From NCBI GenBank assembly GCA_963746275.1, contig CAVVAX010000033.1, positions 27,453 to 91,452 on the forward strand: DNA of 64,000 nucleotides, read 5' to 3'. Positions 16,173-28,469 of this stretch are shown here, piece after piece (positions within the stretch are counted from its first letter, which is position 1; each line of letters starts with the position of its first letter). Under the pieces are notes generated by a model, which had not been told where the DNA came from, did no database searches, and saw only the letters and a list, made by a program, of their open reading frames with translations. Source of the DNA: JAEULH01 sp963746275 (GTDB lineage: Bacteria; Pseudomonadota; Alphaproteobacteria; Rhodospirillales; Defluviicoccaceae). Both the position numbers and the translations under genes were made by a program.

Positions 16173-16496
16173 GGCGGGAGCGAGATCTGGACCGTCTCGC
16201 CGCGGGAAAGCCTACGCCGGCAAGCAGAGTCCGTCTGTCATCGTTCAGGATGACGCGTTCGACGCGGCCGTCTCCATCACCGTCTGCGCCTCGACTGAGG
16301 CGCCTCTGCTGCGTCTGCCGGTCGAACCCAACGAGCGGAATGGCTACCTCCCCTGCTGGTGGTGGACAAGATCACCACCGTTCCGAAGTCCAAGCTGCGC
16401 GAGCGCATCGGCTGCCTCGACGACGAGGACGTTCTTCGCCTAATCCGGGCGATGCTGGTGTTCCTTCGGTTTGCGCGCTCGCCCTCGCGGGGCTGA
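16169..16496 (+). pseudogene. MazF/PemK-type toxin, broken by several frameshifts
   Basis: The coding sense of an mRNA-interferase toxin is spread over all three frames. GEIWTV-like sequence is at the start. KAYAGKQSPSVIVQDDAFDA and VSITVCAST come next, then LRLPVEPNERNG, DKITTVPKSKLRERIG and RAMLVFLRFARSP. At least three single-base changes would be needed to rebuild one protein of about 108 residues. Either this is true decay of a toxin or local sequence error. No gene was identified in the next 230 bases. Confidence 0.7.
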
Positions 16497-16727
16497 GGAC
16501 GTCGGCGACAGATGTGCTGTCGAAGTACAAAGCCGCCGTACTCGGCTCCCGCGTCGCCCGGACGCTGGATTAGCGTCGCGCAGCACCCCTTGCACAGGAG
16601 CGCAAAGGCGCATAAACCCTGCGGCTGCGGCCCAGCGTGGTGACAACCGCGGCCGCGGCGCATTGTATTTGCAGCACTGTATTTGCCTCCGGGGGTCGCG
16701 TTCCCGCGTCGGCAAGGCGGATGGCGC

Positions 16728-16979
16728 ATGGCTCAGGACGGCACTGGCGACGACGTTTCGGCGATGAGCTTCGAGGACGCCTTGGCCGAACTCGAGCAGA
16801 TCGTCCGTCGCCTCGAGGAGGGGTCGGCCAGGCTGGACGAGGCGATTTCGGCCTACGAGCGGGGGATCATCCTGAAGCGCCACTGCGAGGCTAAGCTGCA
16901 GGAAGCCCAGTCGAGGGTCGAGAAAATCGTCGTTGCTCCGGGCGGCGCGGTCACCGCCGAGCGCATCGACCTGGACTGA
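16728..16979 (+). CDS. xseB: Exodeoxyribonuclease VII small subunit
   Basis: The 83-residue protein has MSFEDALAELEQIVRRLEEG, LDEAISAYERGIILKRHCE and EAQSRVEKIV, the full XseB pattern of two helices that bind the large subunit XseA. The gene lies immediately ahead of ispA and dxs, a widely conserved order. The start is ATG 16728; an upstream in-frame start at 16683 lacks conserved residues. Confidence 0.95.
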   Translation: MAQDGTGDDVSAMSFEDALAELEQIVRRLEEGSARLDEAISAYERGIILKRHCEAKLQEAQSRVEKIVVAPGGAVTAERIDLD

Positions 16980-16995
16980 GCGAGCCGGAGCGACC

Positions 16996-17883
16996 GTGTC
17001 CGAAATCACCGCGGCCTTGGCCGACAACGCGCGCGCCGTCGATGCGACCCTGGACCAGCTTCTGCCGCTGCACAACGACGTTGACACCCGGCTGATCGAG
17101 GCCATCCGTTACTCGACCCTGGCCGGCGGCAAGCGCATCCGCCCGTTCCTGGTGCTGTCGGGAGCGGAGCTGTTCGCCGTCAGCCGCTCGTTCGCCCTGC
17201 GGGCTGCGGCGGCGGTGGAGATGGTCCACTGCTACTCGCTGATCCACGACGACCTGCCGGCGATGGACGATGACACGCTGCGCCGGGGGATGCCCACCTG
17301 TCACGTGAAGTTCGATGAGGCGACGGCGATACTCGCCGGCGACGGCCTGCTCACCCGCGCCTTCGAGGTGCTGGCGGACCCGGCGACGCACACCGATCCC
17401 AGGGTGCGGGCTGATCTCGTCGTCGAGCTGGCCAAGGCTGCCGGGATCGACGGGATGGTCGGCGGGCAGATGCTCGATCTCCTGGCCGAGCACCGCGAAC
17501 TGGGCATGGCGGAGATCACCCGGCTGCAGCGAATGAAGACCGGCGCGCTCATCGCCTATTCCTGCGAGGCAGGCGCCATCCTCGGCAAGGCCAGCGACAG
17601 CGCTCGCCATGCCCTTCGCGCCTACGCCCATGACCTGGGGCTCGCCTTCCAGATCGTCGACGACCTGCTCGATGTCGAAGGCGATGCCGAGGTCGTCGGC
17701 AAGGCCACCGGCAAGGACGAGCGCGCGGGCAAGGCGACGTTTGTCTCGCTCCTCGGCATCGACCGTGCGCGCAGCCAGTCGGATATGCTGGCCCGCCAGG
17801 CGGTCGAGCATCTGGCCGTCTTCGACGCGGCTGCCGACCCGCTGCGCGCGCTTGCCAGCTTCATTGTCGAGCGAACAAACTAG
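16996..17883 (+). CDS. ispA: Polyprenyl (geranylgeranyl/farnesyl) diphosphate synthase
   Basis: The 295-residue trans-prenyltransferase elongates allylic diphosphates with isopentenyl diphosphate. The first Asp-rich motif is in HDDLPAMDDD with RRGMPTCH, and the second is QIVDDLLDVEGD. GGKRIRPFL is the diphosphate-binding block. The GTG start at 16996 is 16 bases after the xseB stop and gives the usual N-terminus. Together with dxs it forms the isoprenoid operon of this window. Confidence 0.92.
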   Translation: MSEITAALADNARAVDATLDQLLPLHNDVDTRLIEAIRYSTLAGGKRIRPFLVLSGAELFAVSRSFALRAAAAVEMVHCYSLIHDDLPAMDDDTLRRGMPTCHVKFDEATAILAGDGLLTRAFEVLADPATHTDPRVRADLVVELAKAAGIDGMVGGQMLDLLAEHRELGMAEITRLQRMKTGALIAYSCEAGAILGKASDSARHALRAYAHDLGLAFQIVDDLLDVEGDAEVVGKATGKDERAGKATFVSLLGIDRARSQSDMLARQAVEHLAVFDAAADPLRALASFIVERTN

Positions 17884-17938
17884 AACGGCGCCGGCGATCT
17901 TGGTGGCGCGGCGCCGGTATTGAGTGGAGAGTACTGGT

Positions 17939-19858
17939 ATGGAAACACGGACGCCGCTCTTGGATCGCGTCAACTACCCCAGCGATCTCAGGACGCTCCC
18001 CGAGGACCAGCTGCAGCGGCTGGCGGACGAGTTGCGCCAGGAGACGATCCGTGTGGTCTCGATCACCGGCGGCCATCTCGGCGCCAGCCTCGGCGTCGTC
18101 GAGCTGACGGTGGCGCTGCACTATGTCTTCGACACGCCGCGCGACCGGCTCATCTGGGACGTCGGCCACCAGGCCTACCCGCACAAGATCATCACCGGCC
18201 GGCGCGAGCGGATGCTGACGCTCCGCCAGGGCGGGGGGCTCAGCGGCTTCACCAAGCGCTCCGAGAGCGAGTACGACCCGTTCGGAGCGGCCCACACCTC
18301 CACTTCGATTTCGGCGGCGCTCGGCATGGCGGTGGCCCGCGACTTCCGCAAGGAGGACCACGACGTCATCGCCGTGATCGGCGACGGCGCGATGAGCGCC
18401 GGCATGGCCTACGAGGCGATGAACAATGCCGGGTCGATGGACTCGCGGCTGATCGTCGTCCTCAACGATAACGACATGTCGATCGCTCCGCCGGTGGGCG
18501 CCATGAGCGCCTATCTCTCCCGGCTGATCTCGTCCAAACCCTACCGCTCGCTCCGCCACATCGTCGCCGAGTTGGCGAAGAAGTTTCCCCGCGGCATCGA
18601 GGTGGCGGCGCGCAAGGCCGAGGAATATGCCCGCGGCCTGGTGACCGGCGGCACGCTGTTCGAGGAGCTGGGCTTCTTCTATGTCGGCCCGGTCGACGGG
18701 CACAACCTCGATCACCTGCTGCCGGTGCTGAAGAACCTGCGCGACGACCGCGAGCCGGGGCCGGTGCTGCTGCACGTCGTCACCCGCAAGGGCCACGGCT
18801 ATCAGCCGGCGGAGCAGTCGGCGGACAAGTACCACGGCGTGACCCGCTTCGACGTTGTCACCGGCGAGCAGGTCAAGGCCAAGGCGAACGCGCCGAGCTA
18901 CACCGGCGTCTTCGCCAAGTCGCTGATCCGCGAGGCCGAGGAAGACGAGAAGATCATCGCCATCACCGCGGCGATGCCGGCCGGCACCGGGCTCGACAAG
19001 TTCGAAGAGCGCTTCCCCGAGCGGTGCTTCGACGTCGGCATCGCCGAGCAGCACGCGGTGACCTTCGCCGCCGGGCTCGCCGCCGAAGGCTTCAAGCCGT
19101 TCGCGGCGATCTATTCGACCTTCCTGCAGCGGGCCTACGACCAGGTGGTCCACGACGTCGCCCTGCAGCGGCTGCCGGTGCGCTTCGCCATCGACCGCGC
19201 CGGCCTCGTCGGCGCCGATGGCGCGACCCACGCCGGCTCCTTCGACCTGCCCTACCTCTGCTGCCTGCCCGACATCGTGGTGATGGCCGCCGGCGACGAG
19301 GCCGAGCTGATGCACATGATCGCGACCGCCGCGGCGATCGACGACCGGCCGAGCGCGGTGCGCTATCCCCGCGGCGAGGGCATCGGCGTCGAGATGCCGG
19401 AGCGCGGCTCGGTGCTCCCCATCGGCAAGGGTCGGATCCTGCGCGAGGGCACCAAGATCGCGCTGCTCAACCTCGGCGGCCGGCTGAAGGACACGCTGAA
19501 GGCGGCCGAGGAGCTGGCCGCCCGCGGCCTGTCCACGACGGTGGCCGACGCCCGCTTCGCCAAGCCGCTGGACGAGGAGCTGATCCGGCTGCTGGCGCGC
19601 GAGCATCGGGTGCTCTTGACCCTGGAGGAGGGGTCGGCCGGCGGTTTCGCCGGCCACGTGCTGCAGTTCATGGCCGTCTCCGGGCTGCTGGAGACGGGAG
19701 TGAAGGTGCGGCCGATGACCCTGCCCGACGTCTTCCTCGACCAGGACAAGCCGGAGCTGCAGTACGACCATGCCGGCTTGAGCGCCGCCCACATCGTCGC
19801 CACCGCGCTCAGAACGCTGGGGCTGGAAGGCGAGGCGGCCGAGGCGGTGCGCGCCTGA
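17939..19858 (+). CDS. dxs: 1-deoxy-D-xylulose-5-phosphate synthase
   Basis: The 639-residue thiamine diphosphate enzyme condenses pyruvate and glyceraldehyde 3-phosphate at the start of the MEP isoprenoid pathway. Motifs are GHLGASLGVVELTVALHY, DVGHQAYPHKI, IGDGAMSAGMAYEAMNNAG (TPP/Mg binding), FVGPVDGH-like YVGPVDGH, GIAEQHAVTFAAGLA (catalytic Glu) and DRAGLVGADGATHAG. Length and order of blocks are normal. It starts at the ATG 17939 and follows ispA by 55 bases. Confidence 0.97.
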   Translation: METRTPLLDRVNYPSDLRTLPEDQLQRLADELRQETIRVVSITGGHLGASLGVVELTVALHYVFDTPRDRLIWDVGHQAYPHKIITGRRERMLTLRQGGGLSGFTKRSESEYDPFGAAHTSTSISAALGMAVARDFRKEDHDVIAVIGDGAMSAGMAYEAMNNAGSMDSRLIVVLNDNDMSIAPPVGAMSAYLSRLISSKPYRSLRHIVAELAKKFPRGIEVAARKAEEYARGLVTGGTLFEELGFFYVGPVDGHNLDHLLPVLKNLRDDREPGPVLLHVVTRKGHGYQPAEQSADKYHGVTRFDVVTGEQVKAKANAPSYTGVFAKSLIREAEEDEKIIAITAAMPAGTGLDKFEERFPERCFDVGIAEQHAVTFAAGLAAEGFKPFAAIYSTFLQRAYDQVVHDVALQRLPVRFAIDRAGLVGADGATHAGSFDLPYLCCLPDIVVMAAGDEAELMHMIATAAAIDDRPSAVRYPRGEGIGVEMPERGSVLPIGKGRILREGTKIALLNLGGRLKDTLKAAEELAARGLSTTVADARFAKPLDEELIRLLAREHRVLLTLEEGSAGGFAGHVLQFMAVSGLLETGVKVRPMTLPDVFLDQDKPELQYDHAGLSAAHIVATALRTLGLEGEAAEAVRA

Positions 19859-20617
19859 GCGCGTGGCCCGCGGCGGCGCTGCGCGCCGACGAGCTCGTCG
19901 TCGCCCAGGGGCTTGCCGAAAGCCGCAGCAAGGCCCAGGCGCTGATCCTCGCCGGCCTCGTCTTCGTCGGCACCCAGCGGGTCGACAAGCCCGGCCAGCG
20001 CTTAGGCGAAGACAGCGTCGTCACGCTCAAGGGCCGCGACCACCCGTGGGCCTCCCGCGGCGGGGTCAAGCTCGCCCACGGCCTCGACCATTTCGCCATC
20101 GACCCGGCCGGGCGCGTCTGCCTGGACCTCGGCGCCTCGACCGGCGGCTTCACCGACGTGCTTCTCGCCCGCGGCGCCGCCCGGCGTCTATGCCGTCGAC
20201 GTCGGCCATGGCCAGCTCGCCTGGCGGCTGCGCCAGGATCCGCGGGTCGTCGTCCTCGAACGCACCAATGCCCGCGACCTGTCGCCGGCGCTCGTCCCCG
20301 AGCCGATCGGCCTCATCGTCTGCGACGTTTCCTTCATCGGCCTGAGGCTGGCGCTGCCGCCGGCGCTGGCGCTCGTGGCCGACGAGGCAGCCCTGGTCGC
20401 CCTGATCAAGCCGCAGTTCGAAGCCGGCCGCGCGTTCGTCGGCAAGGGCGGGGTCGTGCGCGATCCGGAGGTTCGCCGCGCGGTCTGCGCTGAGGTGGAG
20501 ACCTGGCTCGCCGCCCGGCCGGGTTGGCGCGTGGAAGGCGTGTGCGAAAGCCCAATCACCGGGCCTTCCGGGAACGTCGAGTTTCTGCTCGCCGCCCACT
20601 ACGCCAAGCCGGACTGA
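19855..20617 (+). CDS. tlyA: TlyA-family rRNA methyltransferase / hemolysin-like protein, frameshifted
   Basis: An S4-like RNA-binding head (ADELVVAQGLAESRSKAQAL) is followed by an FtsJ-type methyltransferase domain with LDLGASTGGFTDVLLARG. The remainder, beginning VYAVDVGHGQLAW and including LVALIKPQFEAGR, continues in the next frame after one apparent extra base near 20185. No standard start codon lies in frame at the head; GTG 19863 is one base out of phase, so a second indel near the start is possible. The 5' end is therefore approximate. The TlyA family 2'-O-methylates rRNA in other bacteria. It ends the xseB-ispA-dxs operon. Confidence 0.8.
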
Positions 20618-20682
20618 GGGCGCTGCGGCGGCCGGATTGCGTCGCTGTCGCGCTCGACGGTTCCCCTCCGCCGGGCGGTCGG

Positions 20683-20688
20683 TATAAT
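20683..20688 (+). promoter_or_regulatory. Possible sigma-70 -10 box upstream of glgP
   Basis: A perfect TATAAT lies in the 285-base gap between tlyA and glgP, about 215 bases before the glgP start. The matching -35 region around 20660 (CGGTTCCCC) is poor, so this is only suggestive. The rest of the gap shows no gene. Confidence 0.3.
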
Positions 20689-20902
20689 GCAGCCACAAAG
20701 AGCGGCGACGAAGCGGGACGCGGCTTCCAAGCCCACGTCGGCAGCGCGGACGGACGGTAGCTCGGCGCCATCGCCGCTCGGCACCCGGCTTGCACGGCCG
20801 GCGCGGTCTGCGGCCGCGGCCCGAAGCGCCGTGCCGCAACGCCTGCCGGCCGGAAGCCCAAGGGACGGAAACACGATAAACGCTGACCAGGGAGAGCGCG
20901 GA

Positions 20903-23405
<2,503 letters not shown>

Positions 23406-23821
23406 GCGATCGCGCTCAGGAACGCGAAAGCGTCGGCGCCCCCACCCGCCTGCTTCGCAGGCCTCCCTCTCCCTGAGGGAGAGGGTGGGGTGAGGGGGAC
23501 CTGCGGGGTCCGAGCGCGAACTCTTTGGTGGCTCCGCCTTCTCGTAACACTGCTGCTCGCCCCGGCGGGCTTCCCGCCAGCGTGTGGCGGTTGCGGGAAT
23601 AGCGCCGCCCGCGCCGTGAGGCTTCCGTTGGTCGGCGGAAGGCTGTAAACCATCGACCCTGCCGGCGTGCAGAAAAAAATGCGACGGCGGATGGACGGTT
23701 ACGGCTGTGGGCGGGCCCCCGGCGGTTGGCGTGGCCGCAGGGCGCGGGCTAGAACCGTTGCTGAGGGGGCTTCGCTTGCTTCGCACAGACATCAGGCGCT
23801 GGTAGCAAACGACGGGTCGGC
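23406..23821. other. Gene-free interval between glgP and glgA
   Basis: No gene is supported. The interval holds a 9-bp perfect palindrome, CCCTCTCCC-TGA-GGGAGAGGG at 23465-23485. It sits within a GGTGGGGTGAGGGGG context that is typical of short dispersed repeats, and it could act as a terminator-like hairpin after glgP. The glgA promoter is not evident. Confidence 0.45.
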
Positions 23822-25294
23822 ATGTACATAGTTCACGTCTCAGCAGAATTGGCTCCGGTGGCCAAGGTCGGCGGCCTCGCGGACGTGGTCTACGGGCTGA
23901 GCCGCGAGATCGAGATCCGGGGCAACACGGTCGAGATCATCCTCCCCAAGTACGATTGCATGTGGTACGACGAGATCTGGGGCTTGCACAAAGTCTACGA
24001 GGATCTCTGGGTACCCTGGTATAGCACCTCGGTCGCCTGCTCCGTCTGGTTCGGCTTCGTTCACGGCCGCAAGTGCTTTTTCATCGAGCCCCACTCCCAG
24101 GACAATTTCTTCAACCGCGGTTCGTTTTACGGTTTCAACGACGACCCGATGCGCTTCGCCTTCTTCTGCAGGGCGGTGATGGAGTATCTCTACAAGTCCG
24201 GCAAGCGCCCGGACATCATCCATTGCCACGACTGGCAGACAGGCCTGGTCCCCGTCCTGCTCTACGACATCTACGCCCGCATGGGGATGGAGCGGCAGCG
24301 GGTCTGCTACACCATTCATAACTTCAAGCACCAGGGCATCACCGGGGAGTCGATCCTCTGGGCCACGGGGCTGGGCCGGCCGGAATACTATTTCCACTAC
24401 GACCGGATGCTCGACAACTTCAACAACACCGCCATCAACCTGATGAAGGGCGGGATTGTCTACTCCAACCACATCACCACGGTCTCGCCGCACCACTCCT
24501 GGGAGGCGCGCTATACCGACCAGGGCTATGGCCTCGGGCAGACGTTGGCGATCCATCACTACAAGTTCAGCGGCGTGCTTAACGGCGTCGACTACGACAT
24601 CTGGAACCCGGAGACCGACCGGTTCATTCCGTCCCACTACACGGTGTGGAACGTCGAGGGGAAGTACCCGAACAAGGACGCGCTGCGCGAGCGGCTTTGG
24701 CTGCGCAAGGAGTTCAAGCCGCTGGTCGCCTATGTCGGCCGGCTAGACGCGCAGAAGGGCGTGCACCTGATCCAGCACGCCATGTTCTACGCGCTCGAGC
24801 ACAATGCCCAATTCATCCTGCTCGGCGCCGGCGGCGACAGCGGCATCAACAACCATTTCTGGCACCTGAAGCACTACCTCAACGACAACTCCGACTGCCA
24901 CCTGGAGATCGGCTTCAACGAGCAACTCGCCCACCAGATCTACGCCGGCGCCGACATCGTCGTCGTCCCCAGCCTGTTCGAGCCCTGTGGCCTGGCGCAG
25001 ATGATCGCCATGCGCTACGGCGCTGTGCCGGTGGTCCGGGCCGTCGGCGGGCTGGTGGATACCGTCTTCGACCGCGACTTCTCCGACAAGCTGCCAGAGG
25101 AGCGCAACGGCTACGTCTTCCGCGAGGCCGACTTCGCCGGCCTGGAGTCGGCGCTCGGCCGGGCCATCGGCTTGTGGTACGACTATCCCAAGGAGTTCCG
25201 CCGGCTGATCACCAACGGTATGGCCTCCGACTACTCCTGGGCCCGCTCCGGCGAGCACTACCTCGGCATCTACGACTACACGCGCATTAAGTAG
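23822..25294 (+). CDS. glgA: Glycogen synthase (ADP-glucose type GT5)
   Basis: The 490-residue GT5 glycosyltransferase builds alpha-1,4-glucan from nucleoside-diphosphate glucose. KVGGLADVVYGLSREI (sugar-nucleotide loop) is at residues 15-30, then DIIHCHDWQTGLVPVLL, YTIHNFKHQG, VSPHHSWE, YVGRLDAQKGVHLIQHA and the donor-site FEPCGLAQMIAMRYG. The sequence YDCMWYDEIWGLHKVYEDLWV departs from the enterobacterial version, suggesting a distinct GlgA subgroup. The branching enzyme and ADP-glucose pyrophosphorylase are not in the window. Confidence 0.95.
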   Translation: MYIVHVSAELAPVAKVGGLADVVYGLSREIEIRGNTVEIILPKYDCMWYDEIWGLHKVYEDLWVPWYSTSVACSVWFGFVHGRKCFFIEPHSQDNFFNRGSFYGFNDDPMRFAFFCRAVMEYLYKSGKRPDIIHCHDWQTGLVPVLLYDIYARMGMERQRVCYTIHNFKHQGITGESILWATGLGRPEYYFHYDRMLDNFNNTAINLMKGGIVYSNHITTVSPHHSWEARYTDQGYGLGQTLAIHHYKFSGVLNGVDYDIWNPETDRFIPSHYTVWNVEGKYPNKDALRERLWLRKEFKPLVAYVGRLDAQKGVHLIQHAMFYALEHNAQFILLGAGGDSGINNHFWHLKHYLNDNSDCHLEIGFNEQLAHQIYAGADIVVVPSLFEPCGLAQMIAMRYGAVPVVRAVGGLVDTVFDRDFSDKLPEERNGYVFREADFAGLESALGRAIGLWYDYPKEFRRLITNGMASDYSWARSGEHYLGIYDYTRIK

Positions 25295-25378
25295 CGCCGC
25301 GGCCCGGCCGGCCGGGAGGTGCCGGAGATGCCCGGTAGTGACCGCGATCTTCTGACGTTGCGACAACAGTCATGAGGC

Positions 25379-26296
25379 TCACGCGCGGTCCCAATAAGGC
25401 GTAGCGCCGATCCGCTGGACGAGGAAGTCGGTGAACACCCGCACCTTGGCGGAGAGGTGGCGGCTCGGCGGGTAGATCACGTTGATGGCCGTCTCCGGGG
25501 CCCGGTAGTCGTCGAGCAGCGGTCGGAGCGTGCCGTCCGCCAAAGCCGGGCCGACGATGAAGGTCGGCAAGAGCGTGATGCCGAGGCCGGCGATAGCCAG
25601 GTCGCGCAGCACCTCGCCGTTGTTGACGCAGATGCCCGCCTCGACGGCGACGGAGTGCTCGCCGTCCGGACCGCTCAGCTTCCAGGTCGTGCCTGAGGCA
25701 AGGTAGCCGTAGTGCAGGCAGGCGTGGCTGGCGAGCTCGCGCGGGTGCGTCGGCGTGCCGCGGCGGGCGAGGTAGGCGCGAGCAGCACAGACGACCGGCT
25801 TTGCCGGGGCGATGCGGCGGACGATTAGCGACGAGTCGTCCAGCTTGCCGATGCGGATGCCGACGTCGAAGCCCTCGTCGAGCATGTCGACGAACCGGTC
25901 GTTCAAGACCAGGTTGACGCGCAGCTCCGGGTATAGTGCCGCGAAGGCGATCAGCGCCGGCGTCAGGTGCAGCGTGCCGAAAGACATCGGCGCGTTCACC
26001 TTCAGCGTCCCGCGCGGCTGCGCCTGAAGCGTCGAGACGGCGTCGTCGGCCTCCTCCAGATCGGCGAGGATCCGCGAACAGCGCTCGTAGTAGGCGAGCC
26101 CGGCCTCGGTCGCGGCCACGCGCCTGGTCGTGCGGTTGAGGAGCTGGACGCCCAGCCTTCGCTCCAGCGCGATCACGTGCTTGCTGACGACCGCGCGCGA
26201 GCTGCCGAGCCGCGCGGCGGCGGCCGTGAAACCACCGCTCGCGACCACCTGGACGAACGAGGCGATGAGCTCGAGGCGGTTGCCATGGTCCGGCAC
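25379..26296 (-). CDS. LysR-family transcriptional regulator
   Basis: The 305-residue regulator has an N-terminal winged helix-turn-helix (FVQVVASGGFTAAAARLGSS and RAVVSKHVIALERRLGVQLL). A periplasmic-binding-like effector domain starts near residue 90. Sequence character (LRVNLVLNDRFVDMLDEGFDVGIRIG) places it with the large CrgA/DsdC-like branch. It is divergent from the pirin gene, with 104 bases between the starts, the usual arrangement of a LysR regulator with its target. Confidence 0.92.
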   Translation of the reverse strand: MPDHGNRLELIASFVQVVASGGFTAAAARLGSSRAVVSKHVIALERRLGVQLLNRTTRRVAATEAGLAYYERCSRILADLEEADDAVSTLQAQPRGTLKVNAPMSFGTLHLTPALIAFAALYPELRVNLVLNDRFVDMLDEGFDVGIRIGKLDDSSLIVRRIAPAKPVVCAARAYLARRGTPTHPRELASHACLHYGYLASGTTWKLSGPDGEHSVAVEAGICVNNGEVLRDLAIAGLGITLLPTFIVGPALADGTLRPLLDDYRAPETAINVIYPPSRHLSAKVRVFTDFLVQRIGATPYWDRA

Positions 26297-26310
26297 TGGC
26301 GCTTCCTTGT

Positions 26311-26341
26311 TGACAATGTTTCGTCTCCGCCGCCGATTATA
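26311..26341 (+). promoter_or_regulatory. Probable sigma-70 promoter for the pirin gene
   Basis: TTGACA at 26311-26316 is followed, 19 bases later, by GATTAT. The spacing is slightly long. It lies in the LysR-pirin divergent gap where a LysR binding site is expected; no clear T-N11-A palindrome was fixed. Confidence 0.35.
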
Positions 26342-26400
26342 GGCACACAGTGGGCGACTATCTTCCTGGCATCCATTCCTTCGGGATAAGGAGGCCCGCC

Positions 26401-27117
26401 ATGATCACCGTTCGCAAGGCCGAGGAGCGCGGCACGACCCGCTTGAGCTGGCTCGACAGCCGCCACAGCTTCTCCTTCGGCGGCTACTACGACGAGGCGC
26501 ACATGGGCTTCGGCGCGCTCCGCGTCATCAACGACGACCGCGTGGCTGCGGGCGGCGGCTTCGCCCCGCACGGCCACCGCGACATGGAGATCATCTCCTA
26601 CGTCCTGGAAGGCGCGCTCGCGCACAGAGACAGCCTAGGCACCGGCTCCATCATCCGCGCCGGCGAGATCCAGCGGATGAGCGCAGGGACCGGTATCCGC
26701 CACAGCGAGTTCAACGCCTCGCAGACGGAGCCGGTGCACTTCCTGCAGATCTGGATCGTTCCGGAGCGCGACGGGCTGGAGCCCAGCTACGGCGAGCTGG
26801 CGCTGGAGGACGGCAAGGCGGAGCCCGAGTTGCGCCGGATCGTCGGCAGGGGCGCCGACGGTTCAGGTGTGATCGGCATCAACGCCGACGCCGACATCTA
26901 TCGGGCGCAGCTCCGCGGCGGCGAGGCGGTCCGCCACGCACTGGCGCCGGCGCGGATCGGCTGGCTGCAGGTCGTACAGGGCGAGGTCGAGCTCAACGGC
27001 CGCAGGTTGGCGGCAGGGGACGGCGCCGGCATCGAGGACGAGGCCGAGCTGGCCATTGAAGGACTTAGGGAGGTGAGCGAAGTCCTGTTGTTCGACATGG
27101 CCGGACCATCGCAGTAA
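26401..27117 (+). CDS. Pirin-family cupin protein (quercetinase-like)
   Basis: The 238-residue bicupin has the pirin N-terminal metal-binding pattern FAPHGHRDMEIISYVLEG with two His and a Glu, and GTGIRHSEFNAS contributing the third His. It begins ITVRKAEERG and TRLSWLDSRHSFSFGGYYD, as in YhhW-type bacterial pirins. Some of these have quercetin 2,3-dioxygenase activity, and others bind regulators. The preferred start is ATG 26401 after AAGGAGG; an in-frame start at 26350 adds 17 residues with no homologous look. Confidence 0.92.
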   Translation: MITVRKAEERGTTRLSWLDSRHSFSFGGYYDEAHMGFGALRVINDDRVAAGGGFAPHGHRDMEIISYVLEGALAHRDSLGTGSIIRAGEIQRMSAGTGIRHSEFNASQTEPVHFLQIWIVPERDGLEPSYGELALEDGKAEPELRRIVGRGADGSGVIGINADADIYRAQLRGGEAVRHALAPARIGWLQVVQGEVELNGRRLAAGDGAGIEDEAELAIEGLREVSEVLLFDMAGPSQ

Positions 27118-27168
27118 AGACAAACATATCATAAGCCCGCGGCGGCGGCGGGCAGCTAGTCTCGGCGC

Positions 27169-28362
27169 ATGTCAATCGAAGCGATCGCGCCGCCACCGCC
27201 CGCGGCCACGCCGCAGCCCAGCCCGCGGCCACTCCCGCCGCAAGCCCCGCCGCCGAAGCCGCGGCGGGCGCCGCCGCGGATCGCTCCGTTTCGACCGCGG
27301 TGCGCATCCAGTCGTTCGCGATCACCGGGCTGTTCATCCTGGCTTCGATCTTCGCGATCTACCTCGCCAAGCCGATCCTCATGCCGGTGGTCGCGGCCAT
27401 CGTCCTCTACATCGTGCTGTGGCCGGCGGTGCGGCTGCTCGCCCGCTTCCGCGTCCCGACGCCGCTGGGCGCCGCGATCATCGTCTCCGGCCTTCTCGGC
27501 ATCGCCGCCACCGGCGTCTACGTGCTCGCCGATCCGGCCGCGGCATGGCTGGCGCAGGCGCCAAAGGTGCTGAGCCAGGTCCAGGCGAAGATCAGGGCGC
27601 CGGTCGAGGAGCTGAACAGGGCGCGGGCGCAGGTCGAGAGTTCTGGTCGAAACTCGCCGCGGCAGCAGGGCGGCACCGGTGGCGCCCGATGGGGGCATGA
27701 AGGTCGGCGTCGTCAACGCCGCGATCATCGTCCTCGGGACGGTGCAACAGGTGGGCGTGACGCTGCTCATCACCATCGCCCTGCTATTCCTTCTCCTCTC
27801 CTCGGGGACGATGTTTCAGGAGAAGCTGGTTCGCTCGCTGCCGCGCTTTCGCCACAAGAAGCAGGCGGTGGCCATCACCAACCAGATCCAGAAGGACATC
27901 TCCACCTACCTGGCGACGGTCTCGCTCATCAACGCCGGCCTCGGCCTCGCCATCGGCTTCGGCCTCTACGCCATCGGCCTGCCGAACGCGGCGTTGTGGG
28001 GGACCATGGCGGCCCTGCTCAACTTCGTGCCCTACATCGGCTTCGCCATCGGCACGACGATCGTCTTCATCGTCGGCCTGCTCACCTTCGACACGCTGAC
28101 GGCGGCGCTGATGCCGCCGCTGGTCTACATCGCCTGCAACGCGATCGAGGCCAACGCGATTACCCCGATCCTGCTCGGCCGCCGGTTGACGCTGAATGCC
28201 GTCGTCGTCTTCCTCGCCGTACTCATCTGGGGCTGGCTGTGGGGCGTCTCCGGCGCGCTGCTGGCCGTGCCGTTGCTGGCCATGATGAAGGTCATCGCCG
28301 ACCGCGTCGATGGGCTCGGCGGCCTGAGCGAGTTCCTCAGCGGCCGCGAGACCGCGGCGTAA
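27169..28362 (+). CDS. AI-2E-family permease (PerM/YdiK-like), frameshifted
   Basis: The family consists of membrane proteins with about eight segments. The N-terminal part RIQSFAITGLFILASIFAIYLAKPI is in one frame. The C-terminal two thirds (MKVGVVNAAIIVLG, FLLLSSGTMFQEKLVRS, LLNFVPYIGFAIGT, ITPILLGRRLTLNAVVVFLAVLIW) is in another. They join if one extra base is removed near 27645. The first 45 codons are low-complexity Ala/Pro-rich and their true frame is ambiguous. The loop between helices that usually holds about 60 residues looks short here. Substrates of this family vary, and no autoinducer role is implied. Confidence 0.8.
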
Positions 28363-28469
28363 CCGCTTCCGGCACATCAGCGAGAAGCATCGGCAAGTTT
28401 GACCCCGATGGCGCAAGGCCCTATGTGTGCCGAAGAAAAACTGGCCGCGCCGAAAAAGGGAGTGTCTCA

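Noticed and set aside
17861..19792. A 643-codon minus-strand open frame opposite dxs
   Set aside because: It is antisense to an intact dxs. Only the dxs strand carries conserved motifs.
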